Shown: positions 24,774 to 32,267 of the stretch, piece after piece
Layout: the number at the start of each line of letters is the position of its first letter
Numbering within the stretch: position 1 is the stretch's first letter
From: Streptomyces antarcticus
Lineage (GTDB): Bacteria > Actinomycetota > Actinomycetes > Streptomycetales > Streptomycetaceae
DNA length: 64,000 bases
Assembly: GCF_026627255.1 (NCBI RefSeq)
Contig: NZ_JAPNLM010000010.1
Span: forward strand, 62,001-126,000
Direction: 5' to 3'
Program-made: the position numbers and the translations under genes
Notes under the pieces: generated by a model
The model's database searches: none
What the model saw: the letters and a program-made list of their open reading frames with translations, nothing else
What the model was told of the DNA's origin: nothing

Positions 24774-25544
24774 ATGAGGACAGAACGACCCCAGGTCAAG
24801 CAGGACCGCGCGGTGCGAACCCGGCAGGCGATCCTCGAGGCGGCGGCGGTGGTGTTCGAGGAGCGCGGGTACGAGGCGGCGAAGCTCTCCGACATCGTCA
24901 ACATCGCCCGGGTGACCAAGGGCGCGCTCTACTTCCACTTCGACTCCAAGGAGCACCTCGCGCAGGCGGTGATCGACGCCCAGGTGGCCTCGGCCCCGAA
25001 CGCGGCGCCCCAGGAGTACAAGGTGCAGGAGTTCGTCGACATCGGGATGATCTTCTCGCACCGGCTGCGGCACGATTCGCTGATGCGGGCCAGCGCCCGG
25101 CTCACCCTCGACCAGACCACGCTGAGCCTGGACCAGGCCTCGCCGTACGCGGCGTGGATCGAGATGCACGTTTCCCTGATGACGCAGGCCAAGGCGCGCG
25201 GCGAGCTGATGCCGACGGTCGATCCGGTCGTTCCGTCGCGGCTGATCGTCGGGTCGTACGCGGGCCTCAACATGATGTCGCAGATGCTGGACCTGGACCT
25301 GGACGAGCAGGTGTCGGCGCTGTACACGCACGTGATGCCCAACGTCGTGGTGCCGTCGCTGGCGATCCGGCTGGACACGGCGCCGGGCCGGGGGGCGCGG
25401 GCGCTCTACGGCCCGCAGGGGACGCACCCCTGTGCGTACGGATGCGCCTCGGGAGTTCCCGTCCTCGCGACGGGGGGAGGGGAACCCGGCCCGCGGGCGA
25501 CCGCGGAGGCCGGCTCCGGAGCCGGCTCCGGCTCCGGAGCCTGA
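24774..25544 (+). CDS. Gamma-butyrolactone receptor-type TetR regulator (ArpA/ScbR-like)
   Basis: 256 residues. The TetR helix-turn-helix is at about 35-55 (KLSDIVNIARVTKGALYFHF). The ligand domain has the conserved Trp of the receptor family at W128 (SPYAAWIEMHV), in line with the autoregulator-binding Trp of CprB/ArpA. It is longer than typical receptors (about 215-230 residues) because of a C-terminal tail that is Gly/Ser/Ala-rich. It probably represses the afsA-like gene and perhaps the SARP gene until the signal accumulates. The ATG start is at 24774. Confidence 0.9.
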   Translation: MRTERPQVKQDRAVRTRQAILEAAAVVFEERGYEAAKLSDIVNIARVTKGALYFHFDSKEHLAQAVIDAQVASAPNAAPQEYKVQEFVDIGMIFSHRLRHDSLMRASARLTLDQTTLSLDQASPYAAWIEMHVSLMTQAKARGELMPTVDPVVPSRLIVGSYAGLNMMSQMLDLDLDEQVSALYTHVMPNVVVPSLAIRLDTAPGRGARALYGPQGTHPCAYGCASGVPVLATGGGEPGPRATAEAGSGAGSGSGA

Positions 25545-25601
25545 CGGGCCCGGCGGCGCGGGCCTGACGGCCTGCCGTGCGCGCCCGCGCCTGAGGGCCG
25601 G

Positions 25602-25659
25602 GCGGACGCCCCGGACGAGGGGACCCCGCGCGAGGGGGTGCTCCGTCCGGGGCGTCCGC
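25602..25659 (+). terminator. Terminator after the receptor gene
   Basis: Arms of 15 bases (25602-25616 and 25645-25659) pair perfectly around a 28-base interior that itself contains a G/C-rich mini-hairpin. It separates the receptor from the SARP gene, which therefore needs its own promoter. Confidence 0.75.
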
Positions 25660-25745
25660 ATGTCCGGAGGTGGTTCGGGGCGGACTGCGGGTGGGTGTTC
25701 CACGGGCGGTTCAGGGGTGCTTCGGGTCCGGTGGGCGGAGCCGGG

Positions 25746-25772
25746 TTGCCAAAAAATCCTTCCGGGTATTAT
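25746..25772 (+). promoter_or_regulatory. AT-rich promoter candidate for the SARP gene
   Basis: TTGCCA (25746-25751) and TATTAT (25767-25772) with a short 15-bp spacer, in a conspicuously AT-rich island. GGTA and TACC arms (25765-25780) bracket the -10 box and could be an operator. About 57 bp before the GTG start. Confidence 0.45.
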
Positions 25773-25829
25773 TTTTTACCGGAACGGCGTCGCCATCGCC
25801 GCCGCGTCCGGCCATCTCTGGGGGGAACT

Positions 25830-26615
25830 GTGGACATCGACGTACTCGGAGGGCTCCGCGTCACCGAGAACGGTGTGCCCGTCGTGGCGCCCACCCCGTC
25901 GGCCCGGCACGTCCTCGCCGTCCTCGCCGCCCACGCCAACCAGGTGGTTCCCGTGTCCGTACTGGCCGACGAGCTGGCCGGCCGGGTACCGCCCGAACAC
26001 GCCCGGGCCGTGGCGCACTCCGCGGTGCGCGTCCTGCGCGACCGGCTGGCCGCAGCGCTGGACGCCGGTCCGCACGCGGTCCGCACCGCCGAAGACGTCC
26101 TGCCGTCGGTGCCCGGCGGGTATCTTCTCGACACCGGCGGCGGCCGCTGCGACCTCGACGAGTTCGAACGGGGCGCGGGCGCCGGCTACCGGGCCATGGC
26201 CCGGGGCGACTTCGACACCGCGGTCCGCCGGCTGCGCGGAGCGCTGGACCTGTGGACGGGCCCGGCCTTCGCGGGGGTCGAGGCGGGTCGCTGGCTGGGC
26301 GCCCGCATCGCGTTCCTGGAGGAGTCCCGGCTCGCCGTCCTCGGACAGTGGGTGGAGGCCGGTCTCGTCCTGGGCCGCCACCGTGAGCTGCACACCGAAC
26401 TCTCGGCGCTCCTCGCCCGGCAGGGCGGCCGGGAGCAGCCGGACGATCCGTACCTGGCGGCCCTGCGCCGTTCCGGGCGGCGCGTCTGGTCGCTGCGCCA
26501 CCTGCACTCCCTGGCCGCCGCGCTCGACGCGGACGGCGGCCGCAGCCCCGCGGCGGCCGTACGAGCCCTGCGCCGGGCCGTCCTGATGGGCCCGCCCGGC
26601 GCCCGGTGCGCCTGA
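25830..26615 (+). CDS. SARP-type activator (OmpR-like wHTH plus BTAD)
   Basis: 261 residues from the GTG at 25830. The N-terminal 95 residues form the AfsR/SARP winged-helix domain (VDIDVLGGLRVTENGVPV, then NQVVPVSVLADELAGR, then VRVLRDRL). The following BTAD domain runs from LDEFERGAGAGYRAMARGDF to about residue 190. There is no ATPase domain, so it is a small SARP. SARPs switch on antibiotic clusters in response to autoregulator receptors. None of its likely targets lies in this window. It is unclear whether the region upstream of the GTG contributes; its coding signal is poor. Confidence 0.83.
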   Translation: MDIDVLGGLRVTENGVPVVAPTPSARHVLAVLAAHANQVVPVSVLADELAGRVPPEHARAVAHSAVRVLRDRLAAALDAGPHAVRTAEDVLPSVPGGYLLDTGGGRCDLDEFERGAGAGYRAMARGDFDTAVRRLRGALDLWTGPAFAGVEAGRWLGARIAFLEESRLAVLGQWVEAGLVLGRHRELHTELSALLARQGGREQPDDPYLAALRRSGRRVWSLRHLHSLAAALDADGGRSPAAAVRALRRAVLMGPPGARCA

Positions 26616-26702
26616 GCCGCTGCCACTCGGGGCATCCGCCGCCGCTCGGCGCGACCGGGTACGGAGCCGTGCGACCGGGTTCCGCTCCGCGCGTCCGGGG
26701 GC

Positions 26703-27110
26703 TCAGTCGATGACCGCGGTGGCCTCGACCTCCACCAAGTGGTCGGGTACGTCCAGGGCCGCGACGCCGATCAGCGTGCCGGGCGGTACCGGGGTACCGC
26801 CCAGCCGCGCGGCCGCGCGGGCCACCCCCTCCAGGAAGAGGGGCATCTTGTCGGGGGTCCAGTCGACGACGTAGACGGTCAGCTTCGCCACGTCGTCGAA
26901 GGTGGCTCCGACACCGGCCAGGGCGGTGCCGATGTTGAGGTAGCACCGCTCGACCTGAGCCGCGAGGTCGCCCTCGCCGACCGTGGCGCCGTCGGCGTCC
27001 CAGGCGACCTGCCCGGCGATGAAGACCAGCTTCGAACCGGTCGCGATCGCCACCTGCCGGTACGGGCCGACTTCCGGTAGTCCCTCGGGGTTCACCAGGG
27101 TGATGGCCAT
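26703..27110 (-). CDS. RidA family protein (YjgF/UK114)
   Basis: 135 residues matching the RidA fold: GPYRQVAIATGSKLVFIAGQVAWD, then VTVYVVDW-type strand, then GTLIGVAALDVPDHLVEVEA. RidA proteins hydrolyse reactive enamine/imine intermediates made by PLP enzymes; some family members have other amidase-like roles. The arginine expected in the RidA active site is not at the usual position in my reading, so the exact activity is unsure. It is divergent from an HxlR-type regulator with 101 bp between the starts. Confidence 0.85.
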   Translation of the reverse strand: MAITLVNPEGLPEVGPYRQVAIATGSKLVFIAGQVAWDADGATVGEGDLAAQVERCYLNIGTALAGVGATFDDVAKLTVYVVDWTPDKMPLFLEGVARAAARLGGTPVPPGTLIGVAALDVPDHLVEVEATAVID

Positions 27111-27211
27111 GCTGCCCGCCTCCTCGTCGTGGTCACTTGTGGTTACTCAGGAACCGTAAGAGAGTGGCCGCTGACATGGAAGAACGCACTTCTTGGTGAC
27201 GGGGGAACCTC

Positions 27212-27592
27212 ATGGTGACCAAGCAGTTCAGCGGCTCGCCGGACGACGCGGACCTGACGCGCGCGGACTCCCTGGCGCGGGAGATCTTCTCGGACGTCGC
27301 CAACAAATGGGCGTTCCTGATCATCGATGCGCTGGGTGAGCGGACGCTGCGCTTCAGCGAGGTGCGCGACGAGATCGAGGGCATCAGCCACAAGATGCTG
27401 ACCCAGAACCTGCGCATGCTGGAGCGCAACGGTCTGGCCGAGCGGAAGGTCCACCCCACCGTGCCGCCACGGGTCGAGTACACGCTCACCGAGCCGGGGC
27501 GCGCCCTGCGCGAGACCGTCCACCGGATGTGCGACTGGACCCACCGGTACCTCGGCCACATCGAGGCCGCACGGCGCGGCTTCGGCGCCTGA
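27212..27592 (+). CDS. HxlR-family transcriptional regulator
   Basis: 126 residues of the HxlR winged-helix family: ANKWAFLIIDALGERTLRFSEVRDEIEGISHKMLTQNLRMLERNGLAERK, then VEYTLTEPGRAL. It lacks a cysteine at the N-terminal position that redox-sensing members (YodB, HypR) use, so it probably senses something else. It is divergent from the RidA gene, which it likely controls. Confidence 0.9.
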   Translation: MVTKQFSGSPDDADLTRADSLAREIFSDVANKWAFLIIDALGERTLRFSEVRDEIEGISHKMLTQNLRMLERNGLAERKVHPTVPPRVEYTLTEPGRALRETVHRMCDWTHRYLGHIEAARRGFGA

Positions 27593-27926
27593 GGGGCCGA
27601 GGGCGAGGATGACGCCGTCGAGCCCGTCGAGCCCGTCGAGCCCGTCGAGCCCGTCGAGTTGGGTCCCGTCGTCCAGGCGGAGGACCCAGGGGCCGTCCGG
27701 AACGCCGTGGCCGCCGGGGGTGTTCCGCATCAGGTGCTCGAACGCGTCGCGCAGGCAGGCGCCGTGGAGGGCGGCCGCCGGGTGGCTCCCGGGGCGGAGT
27801 CGGCGGGCCTCGGCGAGGGTCCGCTCGCCGTACGCGGGGTGCCCGCCGCGGCCCGGCCTCCTGCCCGCCCCGCTGACCGACCCGGTCGGCGGTACGTCCC
27901 CGTACCCGTTCCGACAGACTGTGCGC
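27593..27926 (-). pseudogene. Possible gene remnant with good codon bias
   Basis: In the 334-bp gap between HxlR and DUF3151, the minus strand has an open frame with strong G/C third positions: ERTLAEARRLRPGSHP, LRDAFEHLMRNTPGG, GPWVLRLDDGTQ, then four LDG units. The frame does not stop at the gap edge but runs on antisense to the HxlR gene, and no convincing start with a ribosome site is seen near 27926. It may be the leftover of a gene whose 3' end was lost. I do not recognise the family. Confidence 0.35.
27616..27658. repeat. 9-bp tandem repeat (CGTCGAGCC), nearly five copies
   Basis: Four full and one partial copy, 27 bp after the HxlR stop. On the minus strand it encodes LDG repeats in the candidate gene remnant. 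A likely slippage hot spot. Confidence 0.85.
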
Positions 27927-28340
27927 ATGTCCATTCACGAGAACCTCCTCGGGGGCCCCGCCCCCACCCACCTCCCCGACGAGCCGGGCCGCGAGGCCAT
28001 CGCCGCCGGGACCCCCGCCGTCGAGGTGGCGGCCGCGCACCCCACCTCCTCGCTCGCCTGGGCGGTTCTGGCCGACGAGGCGTTCGCGGCCGGCCACACC
28101 GTCGAGTCGTACGCCTACGCCCGTACCGGCTACCACCGCGGCCTCGACGCCCTGCGCCGCTCCGGCTGGAAGGGCCACGGCCCGGTCCCGTGGGAGCACG
28201 AGCCGAACCGCGGCTTCCTGCGCGCCCTCGGCGCCCTGTCCCGCGCGGCCGGGGCGATCGGCGAGAAGGAGGAGTACGAGCGCTGCTCCACCTTCCTGCG
28301 CGACTCCTCCCCGACGGCGGCGGACGCCCTCGGCGCCTGA
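27927..28340 (+). CDS. DUF3151 family protein
   Basis: 137 residues: MSIHENLLGGPAPTHLPDEPG, then HPTSSLAWAVLADEAFAAGH, SYAYARTGYHRGLDALRRSGWKGHGPVPWEHEPNRGFLRAL, ending in a short acidic helix. This is the strongly conserved but uncharacterised DUF3151 family of actinobacteria, with a TPR-like helical look. The ATG at 27927 is clear; the frame before it is non-coding. Confidence 0.9.
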   Translation: MSIHENLLGGPAPTHLPDEPGREAIAAGTPAVEVAAAHPTSSLAWAVLADEAFAAGHTVESYAYARTGYHRGLDALRRSGWKGHGPVPWEHEPNRGFLRALGALSRAAGAIGEKEEYERCSTFLRDSSPTAADALGA

Positions 28341-28448
28341 GCGTCCGACAGCGGGTCGGCGGCGCTCGGCCGCGGGCCGCGGCGGCCCGGCCCGCGGCGG
28401 GTCGTCGGCGGGGGCGGGTCGTCGGCGGGTGGCGCGGGACACGAGCGT

Positions 28449-28462
28449 GTGACCTGCGTCAC
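28449..28462. promoter_or_regulatory. Crp-type box upstream of kynA
   Basis: GTG ACCTGC GTCAC fits the Streptomyces Crp motif GTG-N6-GNCAC as I recall it, and the wider TGTGA-N6-TCAC also fits the general CRP palindrome. It lies about 30 bp upstream of a -10-like TATGAT (28494-28499), a spacing suited to control of the kynA promoter. Confidence 0.55.
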
Positions 28463-28493
28463 TCCCCGCTGGAGCGCCGCCGCGAGCGCGTCC

Positions 28494-28499
28494 TATGAT
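28494..28499 (+). promoter_or_regulatory. Candidate -10 box of the kynA-kynU promoter
   Basis: TATGAT, 80 bp before the kynA start codon. No good -35 box stands 16-18 bp upstream, as expected for a promoter that needs an activator; the Crp-like palindrome is centred about 40 bp upstream. Confidence 0.4.
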
Positions 28500-28578
28500 G
28501 CGGGCAGGGGACCGGGGCTCCACTCACCCAACGGAAGGAGCGGACCGCTACCCGGAAGCACGTGTCGAGGAGACAGCG

Positions 28579-29424
28579 ATGTCGAACACCCTTGATGCCT
28601 CCGGAGCCGGTTCGGACACCCCGAACCTCGACTTCGACGGCACCACCCCGTACGAGGACTACGTCCAGGCGGACGTCCTCACCCACCTCCAGCACCTCCG
28701 CTCGGACGACCCCGGCGAGATGGTCTTCCTGGTCACCACCCAGGTCATGGAGCTGTGGTTCACGGTCATCGTCCACGAGTGGGAGACCGCCGCGAAGGCC
28801 GTCCGCGAGGACCGGCTGCCGGTCGCGATGGACGCGCTGAAACGATCCCTCCGCGAGCTGGAGGCCCTCAACGCCTCCTGGCGCCCGCTCGCCCAGCTCA
28901 CCCCCGGCCAGTTCAACTCCTACCGCTCCGCCCTCGGCGAGGGCTCCGGCTTCCAGTCGGCGATGTACCGCCGGATGGAGTTCCTGCTCGGCGACAAGTC
29001 CGCCTCCATGCTGGTTCCGCACCGCGGCGCCCCGCGCGTCCACTCGGAGCTGGAGAAGGCCCTGCACGAGCCCAGCCTGTACGACGAGGTCCTGCGTCTC
29101 CTGGCCCGCCGCGGCCTGCCCGTCCCGTCCGCCGTCCTGGACCGCGACCTCTCGCAGCGCTACGAGCCCTCCACCGAGGTCGAGGCCGTCTGGACGGCCC
29201 TGTACGCCGACCCCGACGCCCAATCGGACCTGCACCGCCTCGGCGAGGTCCTCACGGACGTCGCCGAGCTGGTCTGGCGCTGGCGCAACGACCACCTGGT
29301 GGCGACCCGCCGCGCGATGGGCGCGAAGACCGGCACGGGCGGCTCCGCCGGGGTGGCCTGGCTGGAGAAGCGCGCGACGAAGAACGTCTTCCCGGAGCTG
29401 TGGACGGCGCGCAGCCATGTCTGA
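28579..29424 (+). CDS. kynA: Tryptophan 2,3-dioxygenase
   Basis: 281 residues of the heme-dependent TDO family: TPYEDYVQADVLTHLQHL, QVMELWFTVIVHEW, LTPGQFNSYRSALGEGSGFQS, and the C-terminal WRWRNDHLVATRRAMGAKTGTGGSAGV heme/substrate segment. It opens the indole ring of tryptophan to N-formylkynurenine. The ATG at 28579 has GAGGAG just upstream. Its end overlaps the kynU start by 8 bp, so the two are coupled; kynB follows after a hairpin. Together they convert tryptophan to anthranilate and alanine. Confidence 0.95.
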   Translation: MSNTLDASGAGSDTPNLDFDGTTPYEDYVQADVLTHLQHLRSDDPGEMVFLVTTQVMELWFTVIVHEWETAAKAVREDRLPVAMDALKRSLRELEALNASWRPLAQLTPGQFNSYRSALGEGSGFQSAMYRRMEFLLGDKSASMLVPHRGAPRVHSELEKALHEPSLYDEVLRLLARRGLPVPSAVLDRDLSQRYEPSTEVEAVWTALYADPDAQSDLHRLGEVLTDVAELVWRWRNDHLVATRRAMGAKTGTGGSAGVAWLEKRATKNVFPELWTARSHV

Positions 29425-30700
29425 GCCGACGGCCCCCAAGGCCCCCGCCGCGGCCGCACCCGCTCCCGCACCCGCTCCCGCACCCGCACCCGCACCCGCT
29501 CCGGCCCCCCTCACGGGGGACCTGGCGGCGCGCGCCGCGCTGCTGGACACCGCCGACGAGCTGGGCAAGCTCCGCGACCGCTTCACCCTTCCCGACGGTC
29601 TCGTGTACCTGGACGGCAACTCCCTCGGAGCCCTGCCGTCCGGTGTGCCCGGCACCCTGGAGGACGTCGCCCGGCGGCAGTGGGGCGAGCTCCTCATCCG
29701 CTCCTGGGACGAATCCGACTGGTGGACCGCGCCCGAGCGGATCGGCGACAAGCTCGCCCCGCTCATCGGCGCGGCCCCCGGCCAGGTGGTGGTGGGCGAC
29801 TCCACCAGCGTCAACCTCTTCAAGGCCCTCGTCGGCGCGGCCCGCCTCGCCGTCCCCGGCCGCACGACCATGCTGGTCGACGCCGCCACCTTCCCCACCG
29901 ACGGCTACATAGCCGCCTCGGCGGCCCGGATGACCGGCCTGACCGTCACCCCGGTGGACCCCACGCACGCGGCGGAGGCGATGGACGCGGACACCGCCGT
30001 CGTCCTCCTCAACCACGTCGACTACCGCACCGGCAGGCTGCACGACCTCGGCGCGCTGACCGCGGCGGCCCGTGCCGCCGGGGCGGTCGTCGTCTGGGAC
30101 CTGTGCCACTCCGCGGGCGCCCTGCCCGTCGGCCTCGACGCGCACGGCGCGGACCTCGCGGTCGGCTGTACGTACAAGTACCTCAACGGGGGCCCTGGTT
30201 CCCCCGCGTACCTCTACATCGCCGAGCGGCACCAGGAGGCCTTCGACTCCCCGCTCCCCGGCTGGACCGGGCACGCCGACCCCTTCGCCATGACCCCGGG
30301 CTACGTCCCGGCCGGCGGGGCGCGGCGCGGCCGGGTCGGCACCCCGGACATCCTGTCCATGCTGGCCCTGGAAGCGGCGCTCGACGTCTGGGACGGGGTC
30401 TCCGTCGAGGCGGTGCGGGCCAAGTCCCTCGCCCTGAGCGACTTCTTCCTCGAATGCGTGGCGGCGTACGTCCCGAGCGGCCGCGTCGAGTCGGTCACCC
30501 CGGTCCGGCACGCCCACCGCGGCAGCCAGGTGTCCCTGCGCGCCGAGAACGCCCGCGCGATCATGGCGGAGCTCATCTCCCGCGACGTCGTCGGGGACTT
30601 CCGCGCTCCCGACGTCCTGCGCTTCGGCTTCACCCCGCTCTACGTCGGATTCGCCGATGTCGAGCGTGCCGCGCGCACCTTGGGTCACATTTTCGGGTGA
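29417..30700 (+). CDS. kynU: Kynureninase
   Basis: 427 residues of PLP-dependent kynureninase: VYLDGNSLGALP, GDSTSVNLFKAL, WDLCHSAGALPVGLDAHGADLAVGCTYKYLNGGPGSPA with PLP-lysine K254, then FTPLYVGFADVERA near the end. It cleaves kynurenine to anthranilate and alanine. The first 35 residues carry an unusual Ala-Pro alternating tract before the catalytic domain, encoded by a GCACCCGCTCCC-type repeat. It overlaps kynA by 8 bp. Confidence 0.95.
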   Translation: MSEPTAPKAPAAAAPAPAPAPAPAPAPAPAPLTGDLAARAALLDTADELGKLRDRFTLPDGLVYLDGNSLGALPSGVPGTLEDVARRQWGELLIRSWDESDWWTAPERIGDKLAPLIGAAPGQVVVGDSTSVNLFKALVGAARLAVPGRTTMLVDAATFPTDGYIAASAARMTGLTVTPVDPTHAAEAMDADTAVVLLNHVDYRTGRLHDLGALTAAARAAGAVVVWDLCHSAGALPVGLDAHGADLAVGCTYKYLNGGPGSPAYLYIAERHQEAFDSPLPGWTGHADPFAMTPGYVPAGGARRGRVGTPDILSMLALEAALDVWDGVSVEAVRAKSLALSDFFLECVAAYVPSGRVESVTPVRHAHRGSQVSLRAENARAIMAELISRDVVGDFRAPDVLRFGFTPLYVGFADVERAARTLGHIFG

Positions 30701-30725
30701 CCCGGTAGCGAAACGTCACCTCACG

Positions 30726-30755
30726 CGGCGGGCGGGGCTACGGCTCCGCCCGCCG
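30726..30755. terminator. Hairpin between kynU and kynB
   Basis: A 13-bp stem with one G-U pair and a TACG tetraloop, 25 bp after the kynU stop. It may end or weaken the kynA-kynU transcript, so that kynB is read partly from its own promoter in 30756-30871. Confidence 0.75.
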
Positions 30756-30871
30756 TCGTACATCCACGCCCCCGCACGGAAGGCGCCGTTCCAGACTGAT
30801 ACGGTCCCGCTCTGCCGGAACACCGGAACATCTGTCCCCGCTGCCCCACGCGTTACCGAGAGGTTGAGCCG

Positions 30872-31750
30872 ATGACGGACCCCGCCGCAGTGGAACGGGA
30901 CGCCGCCGAGGCCGCCTCGGCCTTCGCCCACCCGCCCGTCGCACCGGACACGACCGCCGCGTACGGGGACCACCCCGACCAGGTCGTCGACTTCTACGCC
31001 CCCCGCGGCGCGGCCCGTGGCCCCGTCCCGCTGGTGGTCCTGCTGCACGGCGGGGCCTGGCGGGCCCCGTACGACCGGCAGCACGTCACCCCCTTCGCGG
31101 GCTTCCTGGCCCGGCGCGGCCTCGCCGTGGCCAATGTCGAGTACCGGCGCGGCAGTCCGGTCCCGCACCAGAACGCCGACGGCCCCGTCGCGGGACGCTG
31201 GCCCGAGACCTTCGACGACGTCGCCGCCGCGCTGGACGCCCTCCCGGACCTGGCCGCGACCGCGCTCCCGGACGCCGACGTCCGCCGTACGGTCGTCACG
31301 GGCCACTCGGCCGGCGGCCACCTCGCGCTGTGGGCCGCGGCCCGGCACGTCCTGCCGCCGGGGTCGCCGTGGAGGCTGCCTTCCGCGCCGCTGCTGCGCG
31401 GCGTGGTGGCACTGGCCCCCATCGCGGACTTCGCGGTGGCGGAGGAGCTGGGCGTGTGCGGGGGCGCGAGCGCGCAACTGCTGGGCGGGCCGGCGTACTT
31501 CGCGGAGCGGCTGCCGTACGCGGACCCCTCGGCCCTGCTGCCGACCGGGATCGCCACGGCGGTGGTCCAGGGCCGGGACGACATCGTGGTCCCGGAGCGG
31601 GTGGCGGAGTCGTACGTGGCCGCGGCGGCCCGTGCGGGCGAGCTGGTCGGGCTGACGCTGCTGGACGGCGTCGGTCACTTCCCGCTGATCGACCCGGCGG
31701 CGGACGCGTGCGCGGTGGTCTTGGAGGAGATCTCGCAACTGGCCTGGTAG
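30872..31750 (+). CDS. kynB: Kynurenine formamidase-type alpha/beta hydrolase
   Basis: 292 residues of the alpha/beta-hydrolase fold. The oxyanion segment is HGGAWRAPY (the HGGxW motif of eukaryotic-type formamidases). The nucleophile is S146 in TGHSAGGH. The acid lies near QGRDDIVVP, and the catalytic-type His is in DGVGHFPLID. Next to kynA and kynU it almost certainly hydrolyses N-formylkynurenine, completing the pathway. It is not related to the metal-dependent bacterial KynB, so the symbol is given by role. Its 3' end overlaps a convergent gene by 76 bp. Confidence 0.85.
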   Translation: MTDPAAVERDAAEAASAFAHPPVAPDTTAAYGDHPDQVVDFYAPRGAARGPVPLVVLLHGGAWRAPYDRQHVTPFAGFLARRGLAVANVEYRRGSPVPHQNADGPVAGRWPETFDDVAAALDALPDLAATALPDADVRRTVVTGHSAGGHLALWAAARHVLPPGSPWRLPSAPLLRGVVALAPIADFAVAEELGVCGGASAQLLGGPAYFAERLPYADPSALLPTGIATAVVQGRDDIVVPERVAESYVAAAARAGELVGLTLLDGVGHFPLIDPAADACAVVLEEISQLAW

Positions 31751-32151
31751 AGCCCGGCCGCGCGGTGCAGCAACAGGGCGTGCACGAGGCGGCCGCCGGC
31801 ACGCGGGGGACACCGCCAGGCGAGCGGCCAGCAGCCGTCGAGTGCCGGGACGGGGACGTAGCTGCTGCGCAGCGGCCCGGAGGTCAGCCGGGTGAACCCC
31901 TCGGGCCACATCCGGTACGCGGCGCCGCCGACGGGGATCAGGAAGTAGGTCGGCCGCCGGCCGTTGCATTGTGTGACGATCGGCCCGGGGTCACCGCCTG
32001 TGAGCGTGACGAGGAGATCGGCGAGGCTCCGTCCGGGGTCACCGTCCACACGTACTGCGTCAAATAGCACTCCTGCCTTGCGCATTCCGATTCCGGCGGC
32101 CGGAATCCAGTCCGGCGTAGGGGAGTTGGGGGCGTCACTTTCAGTGTTCAT
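31675..32151 (-). CDS. Conserved actinobacterial hypothetical protein
   Basis: 158 residues. It has the pattern AGVLFDAVRVDGDPGRSLADLL, GPIVTQCNGRRPTYFLIPVGGAAYRMWPEGFTRL, SYVPVPALDG, WPLAWRCPP, GRLVHALLL. I recognise this as a widespread Streptomyces hypothetical, loosely like bifunctional primase/polymerase N-terminal domains, with no known role. It is divergent from the XRE regulator. Its last 25 residues are encoded antisense to the end of kynB and look non-conserved, so the natural stop may once have been earlier. Confidence 0.7.
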   Translation of the reverse strand: MNTESDAPNSPTPDWIPAAGIGMRKAGVLFDAVRVDGDPGRSLADLLVTLTGGDPGPIVTQCNGRRPTYFLIPVGGAAYRMWPEGFTRLTSGPLRSSYVPVPALDGCWPLAWRCPPRAGGRLVHALLLHRAAGLYQASCEISSKTTAHASAAGSISGK

Positions 32152-32242
32152 GGGACGAGTCTGGAGCCCCCGGTCTACCGTTTTCCATGTCCCGGACTTG
32201 AGGGTTCAGAACTCTGGGATACGGCCGCTCCGCGGTTGAGAC

Positions 32243-32264
32243 CGTTTGAGTTCGTTTGAGTTCG
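32243..32264 (+). repeat. Direct repeat of CGTTTGAGTT before the XRE gene
   Basis: Two adjacent 10-bp copies followed by CG, ending 3 bp before the GTG start. A third, looser copy (GGTTGAGACC) lies just upstream. It could be an operator for the XRE regulator or part of the promoter it shares with the divergent hypothetical gene (116-bp gap). Confidence 0.6.
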
Positions 32265-32267
32265 GGG

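Noticed and set aside
27616..27658. CRISPR-like array
   Set aside because: The 9-bp units have no spacers; it is a simple tandem repeat. No CRISPR array was seen anywhere in the window.
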